A stretch of 64,000 nucleotides of DNA, taken from assembly GCA_903892515.1 (NCBI GenBank), contig CAITIS010000079.1, positions 1-64,000 on the forward strand, read 5' to 3'. The translations under genes were made by a program, and so were the position numbers. The stretch's first letter is position 1; each line of letters opens with the position of its first letter. This DNA comes from an uncultured Planctomycetota bacterium (lineage in GTDB: Bacteria > Planctomycetota > Phycisphaerae > SM23-33). Below, one piece after another: positions 1-7,958 of this stretch. Below the pieces are notes generated by a model. That model was given only the letters and a program-made list of their open reading frames with translations. It was not told the DNA's origin and searched no databases.

Positions 1-6
1 ATTGCT

Positions 7-20
7 GGTGAGGCCTCACC
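7..20. repeat. 14-bp perfect palindrome
   Basis: GGTGAGGCCTCACC equals its own reverse complement. It lies downstream of the small secreted protein at 121-591. It could be the end of a hairpin repeat or a regulator site. Nothing else is recognisable in positions 1-120. Confidence 0.4.
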
Positions 21-120
21 GTTCCGTTGGCCTCAGGCTACCCGCGCGCAAGACCTGGCGCAAGCATGTTATTCGGTATATATGACAGATTCGACGGCAG
101 GGAAACGCTCAGCAGAAAAA

Positions 121-591
121 TTAAGATGCAATTGCCCTGGCGTCCGACGCCGAATCAGCGAAGGAATCCTGTGGTGTGCCCAGATTGGTGTCGTTCAGGT
201 TCGTCCACCCGCCATTTGAGGAGTAGCTAAACGCCAGCTGGCGTACACCATCATGGACTATGCCTACGGCAAGGTAACTGCCCCCGGATATTTGGGTCTC
301 GCAAGCAGTGCTAACTGGAACCCACTCACGCTCGCCAACTGCGGGGAAGACGCTGGGCGATGGCGGAACTCCGTGAAGCTGCTTCCCCTCTCCCGCGGGC
401 GGGGCGTACTCATGGTAGAATGTTGCCAATTGCCTGCTGCCCGCAGTGTCGTCCAGCCCGACAACGCGCGAGTCGTTGCCGATGCAGCCTGATGACACGC
501 CCGTCGAGTAGCTATAGAAGGGACGTGAATCGCAATGGGCGATGCACGGTGCTGCAACGACAAGGAACACAAACGTTAGGAACCGATTCAT
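121..591 (-). CDS. Small secreted protein of unknown function
   Basis: 156 residues starting MNRFLTFVFLVVAAPC. The start at 591 has AAGGAG about 6 bases upstream; the open frame continues further upstream but without a ribosome site. Residues 1-20 form a basic start and hydrophobic stretch typical of a Sec signal peptide, probably cut near AHC-DS. The rest is Ser/Gly/Thr-rich, with pairs of Cys that could form disulfides outside the cytoplasm. I recognise no family. It sits downstream of two pseudopilin genes on the same strand but behind their terminator, so it is probably a separate unit. Confidence 0.6.
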   Translation of the reverse strand: MNRFLTFVFLVVAAPCIAHCDSRPFYSYSTGVSSGCIGNDSRVVGLDDTAGSRQLATFYHEYAPPAGEGKQLHGVPPSPSVFPAVGEREWVPVSTACETQISGGSYLAVGIVHDGVRQLAFSYSSNGGWTNLNDTNLGTPQDSFADSASDARAIAS

Positions 592-613
592 GAGTTTCTC
601 CTTCTTGTGAGCA

Positions 614-643
614 CGTATAAGCTTGCAGGCGGCCCCGTGTCGC
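614..643 (-). promoter_or_regulatory. Possible promoter for the 121-591 gene
   Basis: On the minus strand GCGACA (638-643) and TATACG (614-619) are separated by 18 bases, about 25 bases before the start codon. Both boxes match the sigma-70 consensus only partly, so this is weak. Confidence 0.3.
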
Positions 644-747
644 CTGCCATATCTCGGGTTTGGGCACGCTGGATGCAGAGGGGGCTTGGCCAAAGAGTGA
701 GCGCGAAACTCGACTATCGAGAACCAAGCCTGGGGTGGCGAACAGAC

Positions 748-766
748 AAAAAACGCCCCGTTTTTT
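748..766. other. A/T-armed hairpin in a gene-free stretch
   Basis: AAAAAACG and CGTTTTTT flank a CCC loop. This is the only clear structure in the 351-base gap 592-942. It could act as a weak terminator or be a leftover of a repeat; no ribosome site or coding frame in the gap is convincing. Confidence 0.35.
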
Positions 767-942
767 TCAGCCCCAGCCAGCCAGTAAAGCCAGCATGCCA
801 AGAGGAGAGTACCGCTGCCCCGCTAGCCGGTCAACAGAATTCGCCGTTAAGATTCCCCCATCCGAGAAGCGCAAGAGCGATATGCGGCTTCGCCCCAGCC
901 TCCGGCGGCGGTTGCTTGTCCGGGATTACGGTCCCTCAGGCG

Positions 943-975
943 CAAACAAGAGCGGCGGCTTATCAGGCCGCCGCT
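943..975 (-). terminator. Intrinsic terminator of the first pseudopilin gene
   Basis: Arms AGCGGCGGC (951-959) and GCCGCCGCT (967-975) with a 7-base loop lie 33 bases past the stop at 1008. On the minus strand the stem is followed by CTTGTTTGCGC instead of a pure T run. The same stem and tail recur after the second pseudopilin gene. Confidence 0.75.
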
Positions 976-1007
976 GAGAGAACCGCTGGTTTGCCTGGTG
1001 GCTCGGA

Positions 1008-2090
1008 CTATTCGTACAGCCTGAAGGCGGGTTTTCCTGGGATGGCTCCGCCATTGGGGTACTGGAAGGCCGGTGGTGGGATGTAGTGAACGCCATTCTT
1101 GTCGGAGTGGGCCTTGCCGGCGCAGCCATCGTCGCCGATGGTCTGAACCATGAAAGAGCAATGAGGCAGACCGCCGCCGGCGGGCGGCTTGGCATCTTTG
1201 GCATCATAGACTTCGCTCTTGGTAAAGGACTTTCCATGGCCATCGACGGCGCAACACATAACTCTATTGCCGTGGCGCTCGAAGCCAAGGGCCTCGACCG
1301 CTTCACCCCAATGGGGAATGAAATCCCACAATCCCTTGTTGGGCGAGTCATACGCAATACTGCCGGGGAGGCCATTCTCGATGACATTGTTCGTATCACC
1401 CGTTAAGTAGGTCCCCTCTGGGTTCCTGATCGTTTCGGCCATGGGGTAATAGAAGGCCCGCCAGCAGCCATAGGTCTGGTCGTCATTGGGGCATATCACG
1501 TGCCAGGCGGCGCCGGCGTCCTCACTACCCGGAGGATTGGCCATATTAGCACCGGCCAACTTGTTAGGATCCTTGTCGCTGAAGCCGCGATTGGAGCGGA
1601 TCGCCGGGCTGGCCCAGTACGAAACGTGATACCAGGTGTTGTAGTTGGGATCTTTTGAATCAGTCGAATAGAGCGCCTGCTTGTCGGCGCTAGGACAGAC
1701 ATACGCCTTGGGGAACCCCTTGAAGTCGCGTACGGATGTAAGATCGCTTTCCCGGACCACGTTGGGGGTGACGGTGTTGTCCACTCTCCCGGCCGGGCCG
1801 CCGACATACTTGGATAGCGCGTCCAGGCAGTACCTGTCCGGGTATTGTGCCGCATACCCACTGACCACACGGTAGTTCATCGGGTACATGGCCCACTCGG
1901 TGGAGTACTGGAGCAGGCCCTTGGCGATGGCGGATTGGTTGTTCAGGCAGTAGATGGCCCTGGCCTGATCCTTGGCCTTGCTCAGGGTCGGCAGCAGCAT
2001 GCTGACCAGCAAGGCGATGATGGCCACCACCACCAGTAGCTCGATGAGCGTAAAGGCGGATGGGGCGCGAAGGAGGGGGCGGTGTTTCAT
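1008..2090 (-). CDS. H-X9-DG type pseudopilin (copy 1)
   Basis: 360 residues. The N-terminus has a type III prepilin signal: short basic leader, then [20 protein letters not shown], cut before the F by prepilin peptidase. Near residue 280 the pattern [12 protein letters not shown] is the H-X9-DG motif of the large planctomycete/verrucomicrobial pseudopilin family. These are inner-membrane anchored and presumably assembled by a type II secretion or type IV pilus-like machine; one is encoded at 6.5-18.6 kb. The start at 2090 has AAGGAAG 6 bases upstream. It is a close tandem paralogue of the gene at 2338-3432. Its exact role is not known. Confidence 0.88.
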   Translation of the reverse strand: MKHRPLLRAPSAFTLIELLVVVAIIALLVSMLLPTLSKAKDQARAIYCLNNQSAIAKGLLQYSTEWAMYPMNYRVVSGYAAQYPDRYCLDALSKYVGGPAGRVDNTVTPNVVRESDLTSVRDFKGFPKAYVCPSADKQALYSTDSKDPNYNTWYHVSYWASPAIRSNRGFSDKDPNKLAGANMANPPGSEDAGAAWHVICPNDDQTYGCWRAFYYPMAETIRNPEGTYLTGDTNNVIENGLPGSIAYDSPNKGLWDFIPHWGEAVEALGFERHGNRVMCCAVDGHGKSFTKSEVYDAKDAKPPAGGGLPHCSFMVQTIGDDGCAGKAHSDKNGVHYIPPPAFQYPNGGAIPGKPAFRLYE

Positions 2091-2224
2091 GTCGCTTCCT
2101 TTCCAATATGATAGATGTGTTGGCTCGAGGTGACCGGCCCGATCGCGACTGACACGGCCGCCGGGCAGAAGAGCCCGGCAGAACGAAGGGGACTCGCCAC
2201 GCTCACGACACGCGAACCTACCCT

Positions 2225-2253
2225 ATAATACCGACCTTATGCCGGATGGCCAA
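2225..2253 (-). promoter_or_regulatory. Possible promoter for pseudopilin copy 1
   Basis: On the minus strand TTGGCC (2248-2253), 17 bases, then TATTAT (2225-2230). It lies between the terminator of copy 2 and the start of copy 1, leaving a leader of about 130 bases. The -35 box is poor. Confidence 0.35.
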
Positions 2254-2271
2254 CAGAAAACACGCGTCCGC

Positions 2272-2305
2272 GCAAACAAGAGCGGCGGCTTGTTAGGCCG
2301 CCGCT
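2272..2305 (-). terminator. Intrinsic terminator of the second pseudopilin gene
   Basis: Arms AGCGGCGGC (2281-2289) and GCCGCCGCT (2297-2305), 7-base loop, followed on the minus strand by CTTGTTTGCGC. It is nearly identical to the terminator at 943-975, so the tandem duplication included the terminator. Confidence 0.75.
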
Positions 2306-2337
2306 GAAAGAACGTTCGTGCTATTGCTGCTCCGACC

Positions 2338-3432
2338 TCATTCCGGCCAGGACAATTTCGGATACTTCGTGGTGGCTCCGCCGTTGGGGTACTGGAAGGC
2401 CGCCGGCGGGAGGTAATGGGCTGTCTTAGCGTCATTGGGGAGTGACATTCCGTTACAGCCATCATCGCCGATAGTTTGGACCATGAAATCGCACTGGGGC
2501 TGATTGCCAGCGGCCTCTTTGGATGACTTGGCGTACCAGACTTCGTCGTGGGTAATGGACTTGCCGTGGCCGTCGACGGCACAGATCATGACGCGGCCGC
2601 CGTGTCGCTCGAAGCCCTGGGCATCGATAGCTTCACCCCAGCCCGGCAGGAAGTCCCACATCCCCTTGTTGGCCGCAGTGTTTGGCGGGCCACCCGGCGT
2701 CAGCGGCTCCAGAACGTTATTGGTGTCCCCTGTGAAGTATGTTCCCTCAGGGTTCTTGATCGCCTCGGGCATGGGGTAATAGAACGCACGCCAGTGAGCC
2801 AGGTTATAATTGGGGCAGTACTGGAACCAGCGGACCGTGGAACCATTGTTCGGACCCACCACAGTAGGGCTCGCTAATGCGGTGGCGGCCAAGTCATCAT
2901 TTCTGCCGTGGCCGCGATTGGAGCGGACTGCCGGGTTGGCCCAGTACGAAACGTGATACCAGCTGTTGTAGTTGGGGTCCTTTACATCAGTCGAATACAG
3001 CGCCTGCTTGTCGGCGCTGGGGCAGACATACGCCTTGGGGAACCCCTTGAAGTCGCGTACGTAACGCAAGTCGCTTTCCACGACCACGTTGGGGGTGACG
3101 GTATTGTCCACCCTGCCGGCGGGGCCGCCGACGTACTTGGATAGCGCGTCCAGAGCGTACCTGGGCGGGTAGCCGTAGGTCTCACAGGTGCCGGGAGAGG
3201 TGGAAGAACGGTAGTTCATCGGGTACATGGACCACTCGGTGGTGTACTGGAGCAGGCCCTTGGCGATGGCGGACTGATTGTTCAGGCAGTACACGGCGCG
3301 GGCCTGATCCTTGGCCTTGCTCAGGGTCGGCAGCAACATGCTGACCAGCAAGGCGATGATGGCCACCACCACCAACAGTTCGATGAGCGTAAAGCCCATC
3401 GGGGATCGGGGACAACTCGTTTGCGGCTTCAT
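2338..3432 (-). CDS. H-X9-DG type pseudopilin (copy 2)
   Basis: 364 residues starting [20 protein letters not shown]. The start at 3432 was chosen for AAGGAGA about 6 bases upstream; a longer frame to 3474 lacks such a site. The prepilin signal [20 protein letters not shown] and the motif [12 protein letters not shown] match copy 1. Long blocks are shared with copy 1 over the whole length, including the region with [18 protein letters not shown], and differ mainly in the middle. This points to recent duplication or gene conversion. It is probably a minor or major pseudopilin or a secreted filament subunit. Confidence 0.88.
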   Translation of the reverse strand: MKPQTSCPRSPMGFTLIELLVVVAIIALLVSMLLPTLSKAKDQARAVYCLNNQSAIAKGLLQYTTEWSMYPMNYRSSTSPGTCETYGYPPRYALDALSKYVGGPAGRVDNTVTPNVVVESDLRYVRDFKGFPKAYVCPSADKQALYSTDVKDPNYNSWYHVSYWANPAVRSNRGHGRNDDLAATALASPTVVGPNNGSTVRWFQYCPNYNLAHWRAFYYPMPEAIKNPEGTYFTGDTNNVLEPLTPGGPPNTAANKGMWDFLPGWGEAIDAQGFERHGGRVMICAVDGHGKSITHDEVWYAKSSKEAAGNQPQCDFMVQTIGDDGCNGMSLPNDAKTAHYLPPAAFQYPNGGATTKYPKLSWPE

Positions 3433-3480
3433 GGGGTTCTCCTTCTTATGATGGATGTTCCGCACACGCGGCACAAGATC

Positions 3481-3508
3481 ATTATAACTTGTTCGAGTTC
3501 GGATAAAA
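3481..3508 (-). promoter_or_regulatory. Promoter for pseudopilin copy 2
   Basis: A perfect TATAAT lies on the minus strand at 3481-3486, about 50 bases before the start at 3432. TTTTAT at 3503-3508 with 16-base spacing is a poor -35 box. The rest of the gap 3509-3677 shows only a repeat fragment ending GCGCCCATGCTACG near 3645-3663. Confidence 0.5.
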
Positions 3509-3677
3509 GTGGTTTTTGTTCACGATCTGCACGCGGGCCTGCTGGGAGTTCCCATTACGGCTGTTTTCAGGCCCAGGCGGCGTCGTAGCACGAACGTCCC
3601 ACCCGCGGCAAACTCGGGCAAAGACGGTTGAAAGCCCCATGAGTGAGGCGCCCATGCTACGTTCGTCGGAATAGCTT

Positions 3678-4076
3678 CTATTGCTCGGCCTTGGTAATCA
3701 GGCTGTCCACTTCGTCCAGCTTGGGATTAGCCTTGGCGGCGTTGCCTTGTTCTGCCAGCGGGGCGACCTCTTCTCCCAGCATGATGGAGGCCTCTTGAAT
3801 GGCCTTGGTGCGTTCCTCGACGTTCCCCTTGCCGTCGCTATGAATCCACTGCGGCAAGCTGGAAAGTATGCCGCCGGCAGCGTTTACAGCCCTCTGCGTC
3901 GCCCGAGGGTTGCCCTGGGCTATCACCGTCCTGAGGTTGGCGATGGACTCGTGGGCGGCCTTGAAGACGTCACTGGTGGTCGTCGTGTCCTTGGGTGTGT
4001 CGCCTCTGCAACCGGCAAGAAGGATCAGGGAGGTGGCGACGGTGAACGCGGCCAGGAGGCAAACTTTACGCGACAT
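3678..4076 (-). CDS. Small lipoprotein of unknown function
   Basis: 132 residues. The start MSRKVCLLAAFTVATS is followed by the lipobox LLAGC, so Cys23 is likely lipidated. The mature part is mostly helical (AHESIANLRTVIAQGN and later stretches) without a recognisable domain. AAGGAA lies about 6 bases before the start at 4076. It is probably a single-gene unit with no clear link to its neighbours. Confidence 0.65.
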   Translation of the reverse strand: MSRKVCLLAAFTVATSLILLAGCRGDTPKDTTTTSDVFKAAHESIANLRTVIAQGNPRATQRAVNAAGGILSSLPQWIHSDGKGNVEERTKAIQEASIMLGEEVAPLAEQGNAAKANPKLDEVDSLITKAEQ

Positions 4077-4366
4077 GAACGGTTCCTTTATGAAAAACAG
4101 CGTGGTTTAGTGCCTGAGCCATACTATCGCGAGAAGGCCTACGGGTTGTCCAGCGCTTTTTTGATCTTGCGCGGTGCATATGCGCAGATTTTTCGAGCCT
4201 CGTGATGTTGCGCGAATCGGGTGGCACTTCCTGGCCGTGTTGTGCTCAGCCAGCGGCTAGCCATCAGGTGGCTGTGGAGGCCGGGGGCATCCAGAAAGCC
4301 CTGCGGCGGGGCCTACTTGTGTTGCGTGAAATACGGTACACTAAACGCGAAGTAGGAGAAGGCATC

Positions 4367-5479
4367 ATGGACGGTTATTTGCGAGCGGAGATTTCGCTCT
4401 CGGCCATTCAGCACAACATTCATCTGCTGCGTTCGTGCGCGCCGGGCGTGAGGCTGTGCCCGGTCGTCAAGGCCAACGCGTATGGTCACGGCATCCGGCA
4501 GATTCTGGGCGTGGTGGGGCAGTCGGCGGACATGCTGGGCGTGGCCATCTGTTCCGAGGCGGTGGCGCTGCGCGAGTTCGGCTGGCAGAGGCCGGTGGTG
4601 ATGTTCGCCACGGCCGGGACGTCGGAGGTGGACAGCTTAGGCGTGCTGATCGTCCACGACGTGACACTCACACTGACGGCGTTGCAGGAGTTGCCGCTGC
4701 TGCGCGATGCCTCGGCCAAGGCGCACCGGGCGGCTCAGGTGCACATCAAGATCGACAGCGGCATGAGCCGCAGCGGCGTGTTGCCCGAAAAGGCTGTGGA
4801 ACTCTTCCAGGCGGCGCGGGAGTGCGATTTGATTCGCGTAGTTGGCTGCTACACGCACTTTGCCTGCGCCGAAGAGCCCGACAAGAGCGTTACACTGGAA
4901 CAGTTGCGGCGGTTCCTGGCCCCGATAGAGTCCATTGGCGGCCAGCACAGCATGATCCTGCACGCCGCCAACTCGGCTGCGACCATTGACATCCCGCAAA
5001 CGCATCTGGATATGATCCGGCCGGGCATGGCGGTGTACGGCTACCAGCCCGGCGACGAGATGCAGCACAAGCTGCCGCTTCGGCCTTGCCTGCGGCTGGT
5101 GGCGCCGGTCATGCAACTCAAGGACATCCAGGCCGGGGCCGCAGCCGGTTACGGCCTGACGTATCGCTTCGAGAAGGACGCCAAGGTCGCCCTGGTGCCG
5201 ATCGGTTACGCCGATGGGTACTTCCGGGCCCTGTCCAACAAGGCGTCGATGCGCGTCCGTGGCATGGACTGTCCGATTCGTGGACGCATCAGCATGGATC
5301 AGACGATCATCGAAGTGACGGCCGTGCCCGACGTGAAGGTGGGCGACCAGGTGGAGATCATCAGCAGCGACCCGGCCGCGCCGCACAGCGTGGACAATCT
5401 GTCCCGCCTGGCCGGGACGATTCCATACGAGATCGTTCCGCGGTTGGGCGACCGCGTCAGGCGCGTGGTCGTACCGTAG
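4367..5479 (+). CDS. alr: Alanine racemase
   Basis: 370 residues; interconverts L- and D-alanine with pyridoxal phosphate to supply D-alanine for peptidoglycan. The PLP lysine is Lys35 in PVVKANAYGHG. The catalytic tyrosine is in the later AGYGLTYRF segment, followed by VPIGYADGY, the usual C-terminal beta-domain motif. The start at 4367 has AGGAGAAGG five bases upstream; the frame is open earlier but unsupported. Length is normal. It stands alone and faces the cold-shock gene, so it is likely housekeeping. A D-alanine-forming enzyme argues that this planctomycete makes peptidoglycan. Confidence 0.93.
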   Translation: MDGYLRAEISLSAIQHNIHLLRSCAPGVRLCPVVKANAYGHGIRQILGVVGQSADMLGVAICSEAVALREFGWQRPVVMFATAGTSEVDSLGVLIVHDVTLTLTALQELPLLRDASAKAHRAAQVHIKIDSGMSRSGVLPEKAVELFQAARECDLIRVVGCYTHFACAEEPDKSVTLEQLRRFLAPIESIGGQHSMILHAANSAATIDIPQTHLDMIRPGMAVYGYQPGDEMQHKLPLRPCLRLVAPVMQLKDIQAGAAAGYGLTYRFEKDAKVALVPIGYADGYFRALSNKASMRVRGMDCPIRGRISMDQTIIEVTAVPDVKVGDQVEIISSDPAAPHSVDNLSRLAGTIPYEIVPRLGDRVRRVVVP

Positions 5480-5508
5480 AGGCTCAGGCCGGGCAGCCGT
5501 CGCGTGCA

Positions 5509-5542
5509 TCAAAACAAGCAACGGCACGCTGCAAACCGTTGC
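5509..5542 (-). terminator. Terminator of the cold-shock gene
   Basis: Arms GCAACGG (5518-5524) and CCGTTGC (5536-5542). On the minus strand the stem is followed by TTGTTTTG, a tail like those of other terminators in this window. It lies 55 bases past the stop at 5597 and between convergent genes, so it may also serve alr. Confidence 0.6.
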
Positions 5543-5596
5543 CAGCGTTTCTGATGATGTGTCTGGACCCGGAGCGAACGAACCGTCCCCGTCAGG

Positions 5597-5806
5597 TCAG
5601 TTCGTGACTTTCGCTACGTTGTCGGCCTTGGGGCCCTTGGGGCCTTCCACCAACTCAAACTCGACGGCATCGCCCTCGTTGAGGCTGCGAAAGCCTTCGG
5701 ACTTGATGCAGGAATAATGCACGAAAATGTCTTGCGGCACTTCCTGCGAGGTGATGAATCCGAACCCCTTGGCGTTGTTGAACCATTTCACTGTACCGGT
5801 GGCCAT
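5597..5806 (-). CDS. cspA: Cold-shock domain protein
   Basis: 69 residues, a single cold-shock domain that binds single-stranded RNA/DNA and acts as an RNA chaperone. RNP1 is seen as KGFGFI and RNP2 as DIFVHY. Length and order match bacterial Csp proteins. GGGAGG lies 6 bases before the start at 5806. The gene is monocistronic with its own terminator. The upstream 100-150 bases are A/T-richer than surroundings and may form the long leader typical of csp mRNAs, but I could not define a promoter. Confidence 0.93.
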   Translation of the reverse strand: MATGTVKWFNNAKGFGFITSQEVPQDIFVHYSCIKSEGFRSLNEGDAVEFELVEGPKGPKADNVAKVTN

Positions 5807-6120
5807 AGCAACCTCCCGCGAGACTCAGACATGCAAGCGTGACTATCCGCTCGATACGACCTCGCGACAAAAAAACCAGTGCGACATGACCGCATACATC
5901 TGATGCCGGATGTGATTCCAACAATAATGGTAAGTCTATATTGGATTTTGGCAACAGCGAATGTGGAAAAATCGGCGGGAATTTTCGGCACCGGCGGCTG
6001 GTGTAATTGCCAAAACAGATTTCCGCGTGGCGGTCAGGGCCCCCAAACCCACCAGCCAATTGGAAAGGCTTTTGGCAACGACTCTAAGCCGCTGACGCGG
6101 CTTGGGCGGGTTAAGTTTGC

Positions 6121-6192
6121 GTGTATACACGCTTCGGGTGGCACAGGCTTTCCAGCCTGCGCGGCACAGCCTGAAAGGCTGTGCCGCCTGTA
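6121..6192. repeat. Paired-hairpin repeat GGCACAGGCT/AGCCTGTGCC
   Basis: GTGTATACAC (6121-6130) is a palindrome. Then come two hairpins in series: GGCACAGGCT..AGCCTG and CACAGCCT..AGGCTGTG, which also pair with each other. An inverted copy with the same flanks lies at 52993-53080. It sits in the 666-base gap 5807-6472. Confidence 0.7.
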
Positions 6193-6248
6193 GCCAGGCA
6201 AGCTTAATCTGCTCTGGTCTTGTGGGGGTGGTCCGAGCGTAATTCTGC

Positions 6249-6313
6249 GAGTCCCACCGTTACCCTGGGGCTGGTGGGGCTCGTCGCTTCGCTCCCCGGC
6301 CCACCCTACAGTG
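6249..6313. repeat. Repeat with GTCGCTTCGCTC loop
   Basis: GTCCCACC near the left and GGCCCACCCTACAG at the right surround TCGTCGCTTCGCTC. The reverse complement of the same unit occurs twice in the tandem block at 40631-40886, and the loop is shared with the large hairpin elements. Confidence 0.6.
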
Positions 6314-6373
6314 CAACTGACGAACATGCCTTTCCGTGGGTACACGTAAAGGCATGGCGCCTGGCGTGAACGA

Positions 6374-6470
6374 CCACAGCCGAGGGCGGCTGTGCTACGC
6401 GGAAAAGGCCACAGCCGAGGGCGCTGTGCTACGCGGGAAAGGCCACAGCCGGGGCGGCGGTGCTACGCGG
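6374..6470. repeat. Three tandem copies of a CACAGCCG hairpin
   Basis: CCACAGCCGAGGGCGGCTG and the following TGCTACGCGG recur at about 6374, 6409 and 6443 with 34-35 base spacing. The unit is a hairpin (CACAGCCG/CGGCTGTG). The same unit, in the other orientation, precedes larger elements near 10720, 19957, 23614 and 29911. Confidence 0.7.
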
Positions 6471-6472
6471 CC

Positions 6473-7138
6473 TTAGCCTTTGCTGGGCTCGGTCTCGGCT
6501 GACTTGTGCGGCGTTATGGGCAGCTCGCACGGTTGGCTGGCCGATTCCTTGGGCATGATGGCGAGTTTTTCGCGGGCCCAACTCACCCAGTCGGGCCGCT
6601 GGTCGCGCAGGATGACCTCGCTCAGCAGTTGCCGCGTCCGTTCATCGCACTGGTTGTGGCGCACCCGCAGCCTCGCCAGGTTGGCCATCACCTGCACGTC
6701 TTCGGGTTCGAGTTTCAGGGCCTCTTCGTAGCACTTGGCGGCCTCGTCGGCCTTGCCCACGTTCTCGAAAATCATGCCCAGGTTGTTCCGCGGCTCGGAC
6801 TTGTTGGGCATGAGCTTGGCGGCGTACTGGAACTCCCACGCGGCCGGGTAGTACTTCTTCTGCCGCGAGTACGTGATGCCCAGGTTGTTGTGCGCCGGGC
6901 CGAAGAACACATCCTGCGTCAGGGCGTCCTTAAAGGTCTTCTCGGCCGCGGCCAGGTCGTCCTTCTCCAGGGCCTTGGCACCCTCGGCGTTGAGTTCCCT
7001 GGCCTTCTCGGTGTTGGGTTGCTCCTGGGCCGGCAGGGTCTCGTACCGCGCGAGCTGCTTTTTCGCCGACGACTGGCAACCCGCCAGCAGGCACAGCAGG
7101 CTCGTCAGGCACAGTATGCGTTTCATGGCCGTATTCAT
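6473..7138 (-). CDS. TPR lipoprotein at the end of the type II secretion operon
   Basis: 221 residues. Lipobox LLAGC at about residues 18-22. Residues 50-165 hold about three tetratricopeptide repeats with the usual pattern, e.g. AHNNLGITYSRQKKYYPAAW and PRNNLGMIFENVGKADEAAK. A Pro-rich tail follows. The start overlaps the stop of the preceding gspM-like gene as ATGA, so translation is coupled. By analogy with PilF/PilW-type pilotins it may help assemble the secretin at the outer membrane; this is an inference from position and architecture. Confidence 0.8.
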   Translation of the reverse strand: MNTAMKRILCLTSLLCLLAGCQSSAKKQLARYETLPAQEQPNTEKARELNAEGAKALEKDDLAAAEKTFKDALTQDVFFGPAHNNLGITYSRQKKYYPAAWEFQYAAKLMPNKSEPRNNLGMIFENVGKADEAAKCYEEALKLEPEDVQVMANLARLRVRHNQCDERTRQLLSEVILRDQRPDWVSWAREKLAIMPKESASQPCELPITPHKSAETEPSKG

Positions 7139-7671
7139 TGGCTCTTGGCCTCGTCGTAGATCAGGTAGGTCAGCGTGATCTCAGCCGACCAGTTTGTCGT
7201 ATCATCGGCGTTCATGCAGGAAAGCTGGAGCGATTTGGCGTGCAGGGCCGGTTCGCCGGCGGCCAGGGCGTGCATCAAGCGGACAACCTGTTCGAGCGTG
7301 ACATTCTTAAACTTCAGCACGGTCGGCTTTTCGCGGAAGTTCGTCTCGCCGACGCGCTGGGCCGGTTGGGGCTTGATCTCCATGAACCTGTTATTGTTCG
7401 TGTCGGGCAGGATGCCCGCAGCCGTGGCGGCCTTTTCGATCAGCGCGGTGGTCTGCGTGCCGACCTGCTCCTGCTCGGCGGCCAGCTTGGGCCGCTGGCG
7501 CGCGGCCTCGATACGCTGGGCAAAGCCCTCGATGGCCGTCAGGTCGCGCTGGGCGGCGAGCGCCGAAGAGTGCTGGGTGTCCAGGAAGTCATAGCTCCAG
7601 AACGCCGCGCCACCTAAGGCCAGCAGGATCAGTACCGCCAGCAGAACAGATTTTCGCGTCTTGTCTGTCAT
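7135..7671 (-). CDS. gspM: GspM-like inner-membrane protein
   Basis: 178 residues: short cytoplasmic start, one membrane segment (SVLLAVLILLALGGAAFW, residues 8-25), a helical stretch, and a periplasmic ferredoxin-like half with FKNVTLEQVVRLMHALA. Size, topology and position after gspL fit GspM/PilO, which joins GspL in the inner-membrane platform. Sequence alone would not prove this. Its stop overlaps the TPR lipoprotein start (ATGA). It is separated from gspL by a 287-base gap filled by a hairpin element. Confidence 0.65.
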   Translation of the reverse strand: MTDKTRKSVLLAVLILLALGGAAFWSYDFLDTQHSSALAAQRDLTAIEGFAQRIEAARQRPKLAAEQEQVGTQTTALIEKAATAAGILPDTNNNRFMEIKPQPAQRVGETNFREKPTVLKFKNVTLEQVVRLMHALAAGEPALHAKSLQLSCMNADDTTNWSAEITLTYLIYDEAKSQ

Positions 7672-7686
7672 TCAAAAAAGTCTTCT

Positions 7687-7905
7687 ATGGGTGCCATAGG
7701 TTGAGCCCGCTATGGGTGCATAGGTTGAGCCCGTTATGGGTGCCATAGGTTGAGCCGCGGTTTCTTGCGGCTCTACCTATGCTCAACGCCGGCATAGGTA
7801 GTCCACGCCGTCGCTCCGCTCCGTCGTGCCCAACCTATGGCACCCAGAGCTCGTGGTGCCCAATCTGTGGCGCCCCGAGTCGGATGCCCACCCTGCGGCA
7901 CCCGA
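7687..7905 (+). repeat. Hairpin element, copy a (3 nested ends)
   Basis: Three left ends (TATGGGTGCCATAGGTTGAG and variants near 7687, 7711, 7735), a left hairpin with arms CATAGGT/ACCTATG and GAGCCGC/GCGGCTC, a right hairpin around GTCGCTCCGCTC, then three right ends (near 7829, 7858, 7886) that degrade outward. It fills the gspL-gspM gap. Positions 7911-7946 add a run of TTCCGATT/CCGGCTTCCG units found in other gaps too. Confidence 0.8.
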
Positions 7906-7958
7906 TCCGTTTTTCCGATTTCCGATTCCGGCTTCCGATCTTCAATTCTACCGTGATT

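Noticed and set aside
6374-6470. Possible CRISPR array
   Set aside because: Three copies of a hairpin with spacers of only a few bases; no constant spacer length, no leader and no cas genes.
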